Shown: positions 63,559 through 64,000 of the stretch, piece by piece | Numbering within the stretch: the first letter of the stretch is position 1 | How the letters are laid out: every line of letters starts with the position of its first letter | From: an uncultured Carboxylicivirga sp. | Lineage (GTDB): Bacteria; Bacteroidota; Bacteroidia; Bacteroidales; Marinilabiliaceae | NCBI RefSeq assembly: GCF_963668385.1 | Contig: NZ_OY764327.1 | Location: forward strand, 1,054,001 to 1,118,000 | DNA length: 64,000 nucleotides | Reading direction: 5' to 3' | The notes under the pieces: model-generated | The model's database searches: none | What the model was told of the DNA's origin: nothing | The model's input: only the letters and a program-made list of their open reading frames with translations | Made by a program: the position numbers and the translations under genes

Positions 63559-64000
63559 ATGGAACAAAAACAAAAATTTGCCATCGACGGATTTTACAAT
63601 GGATGCAATTGTGCACAATCGGTTATAACAGCTTATGCCAATGAGTTTGATATGGATACTGGTATGATGCTGCGTATTGCCAGTGCATTTGGTGGTGGCA
63701 TGGGTAAAACTCAACAAACATGTGGCGCTGTTACCGGGGCCTATATGCTATTGGGTTTACATGGTTCAAAATTATATACCGATGATGCCGAAGCTAAAGT
63801 TAAAACACCTTTGCTTGTTCAACAATTTCATAAAAAATTTGAAGAGATAAATGGCTCTGTTCAATGCTCAGATTTAATAAAGATTGATTTAAAAACAGAT
63901 GAAGGGCAAGAGCAATTTAAACGCGAAGAAATGAAAGAGAAAATCTGTTGTAAATGCATCAATTCATCCATCGAAATTCTTGAGGGCTTGCTATCAAAAC
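63559..64000 (+). CDS. C-GCAxxG-C-C family redox-type protein, 3' end outside window
   Basis: At least 147 residues. The family motif GCNCAQSV is near residue 15, FGGGMGKTQQTCGAVTGAYM carries a second conserved Cys, and CCKCI is near the end. These cysteines are thought to bind metal or form disulphides. The start at 63559 (MEQKQKFAIDGF) is supported by the motif distance. No stop is reached before the window ends. Confidence 0.85.
   Translation, partial: MEQKQKFAIDGFYNGCNCAQSVITAYANEFDMDTGMMLRIASAFGGGMGKTQQTCGAVTGAYMLLGLHGSKLYTDDAEAKVKTPLLVQQFHKKFEEINGSVQCSDLIKIDLKTDEGQEQFKREEMKEKICCKCINSSIEILEGLLSK

Overview
The window is an AT-rich chromosomal segment of a member of the Bacteroidota, most likely a marine or sediment Marinilabiliales/Bacteroidales relative (inference). 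Supporting signs are TonB-dependent receptors with CarboxypepD_reg domains, a two-component-propeller (Reg_prop/Y_Y_Y) sensor kinase, the RDD-SpoIIM-DUF4129-DUF4350-MoxR-DUF58 cluster, a short F1 epsilon subunit, and promoter -7 boxes of the TAnnTTTG type. No rRNA, tRNA or CRISPR was recognised.

Region 1 to 51.8 kb is mostly ordinary core genome. It opens with a YfiR-like protein beside a HAMP receptor, then a RidA/chorismatase-like protein, an RND/MMPL exporter and a polyprenyl synthase, followed by atpDC, a heptosyltransferase, a second YfiR-like protein with its own TonB receptor, and a heptose-7-phosphate kinase. Next come parAB with DUF5683 and an MltD-like transglycosylase, an SGNH/MBOAT O-acetylation pair, a 1259-residue propeller sensor whose H-box lacks histidine, and the MoxR-type operon. 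A lipid cluster follows: a degenerate PhnW-like protein without PLP residues, an LpxH-like hydrolase, a glycosyltransferase and an OlsF-like double acyltransferase. Then come gpsA and lysS, a HAD phosphatase, a SPOR lipoprotein, a PhoBR-like pair divergent from a phosphate transporter, a TonB receptor with an internally duplicated lipoprotein, and a DUF4395 protein.

Region 51.8 to 62.7 kb is accessory and is the most interesting part. All its genes lie on the minus strand. It holds two intact modules and one damaged module built as: CarboxypepD_reg-like secreted protein, GG-leader peptide of the MKNL family, a second unrelated GG-leader peptide, then a small membrane protein. The secreted-protein parts of the two intact modules are almost identical over 1,665 bp, while the peptides differ strongly. 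The arrangement suggests cassettes of two-peptide bacteriocin-like products with candidate immunity proteins. The modules are interleaved with a 228-bp element with terminal inverted repeats (four copies, one inverted and diverged), REP-like hairpin repeats with compensatory changes, a toxin-antitoxin pair between two hairpin repeats, a frameshifted aspartyl protease and a truncated copy of the secreted protein. A 21-bp-period degenerate tandem array lies near 61.7 kb.

The right end (62.65 to 64 kb) has a VOC-family protein, a small lipoprotein and a C-GCAxxG-C-C protein that runs off the window. Start codons were adjusted where a signal peptide, conserved leader or Met context favoured a downstream start.
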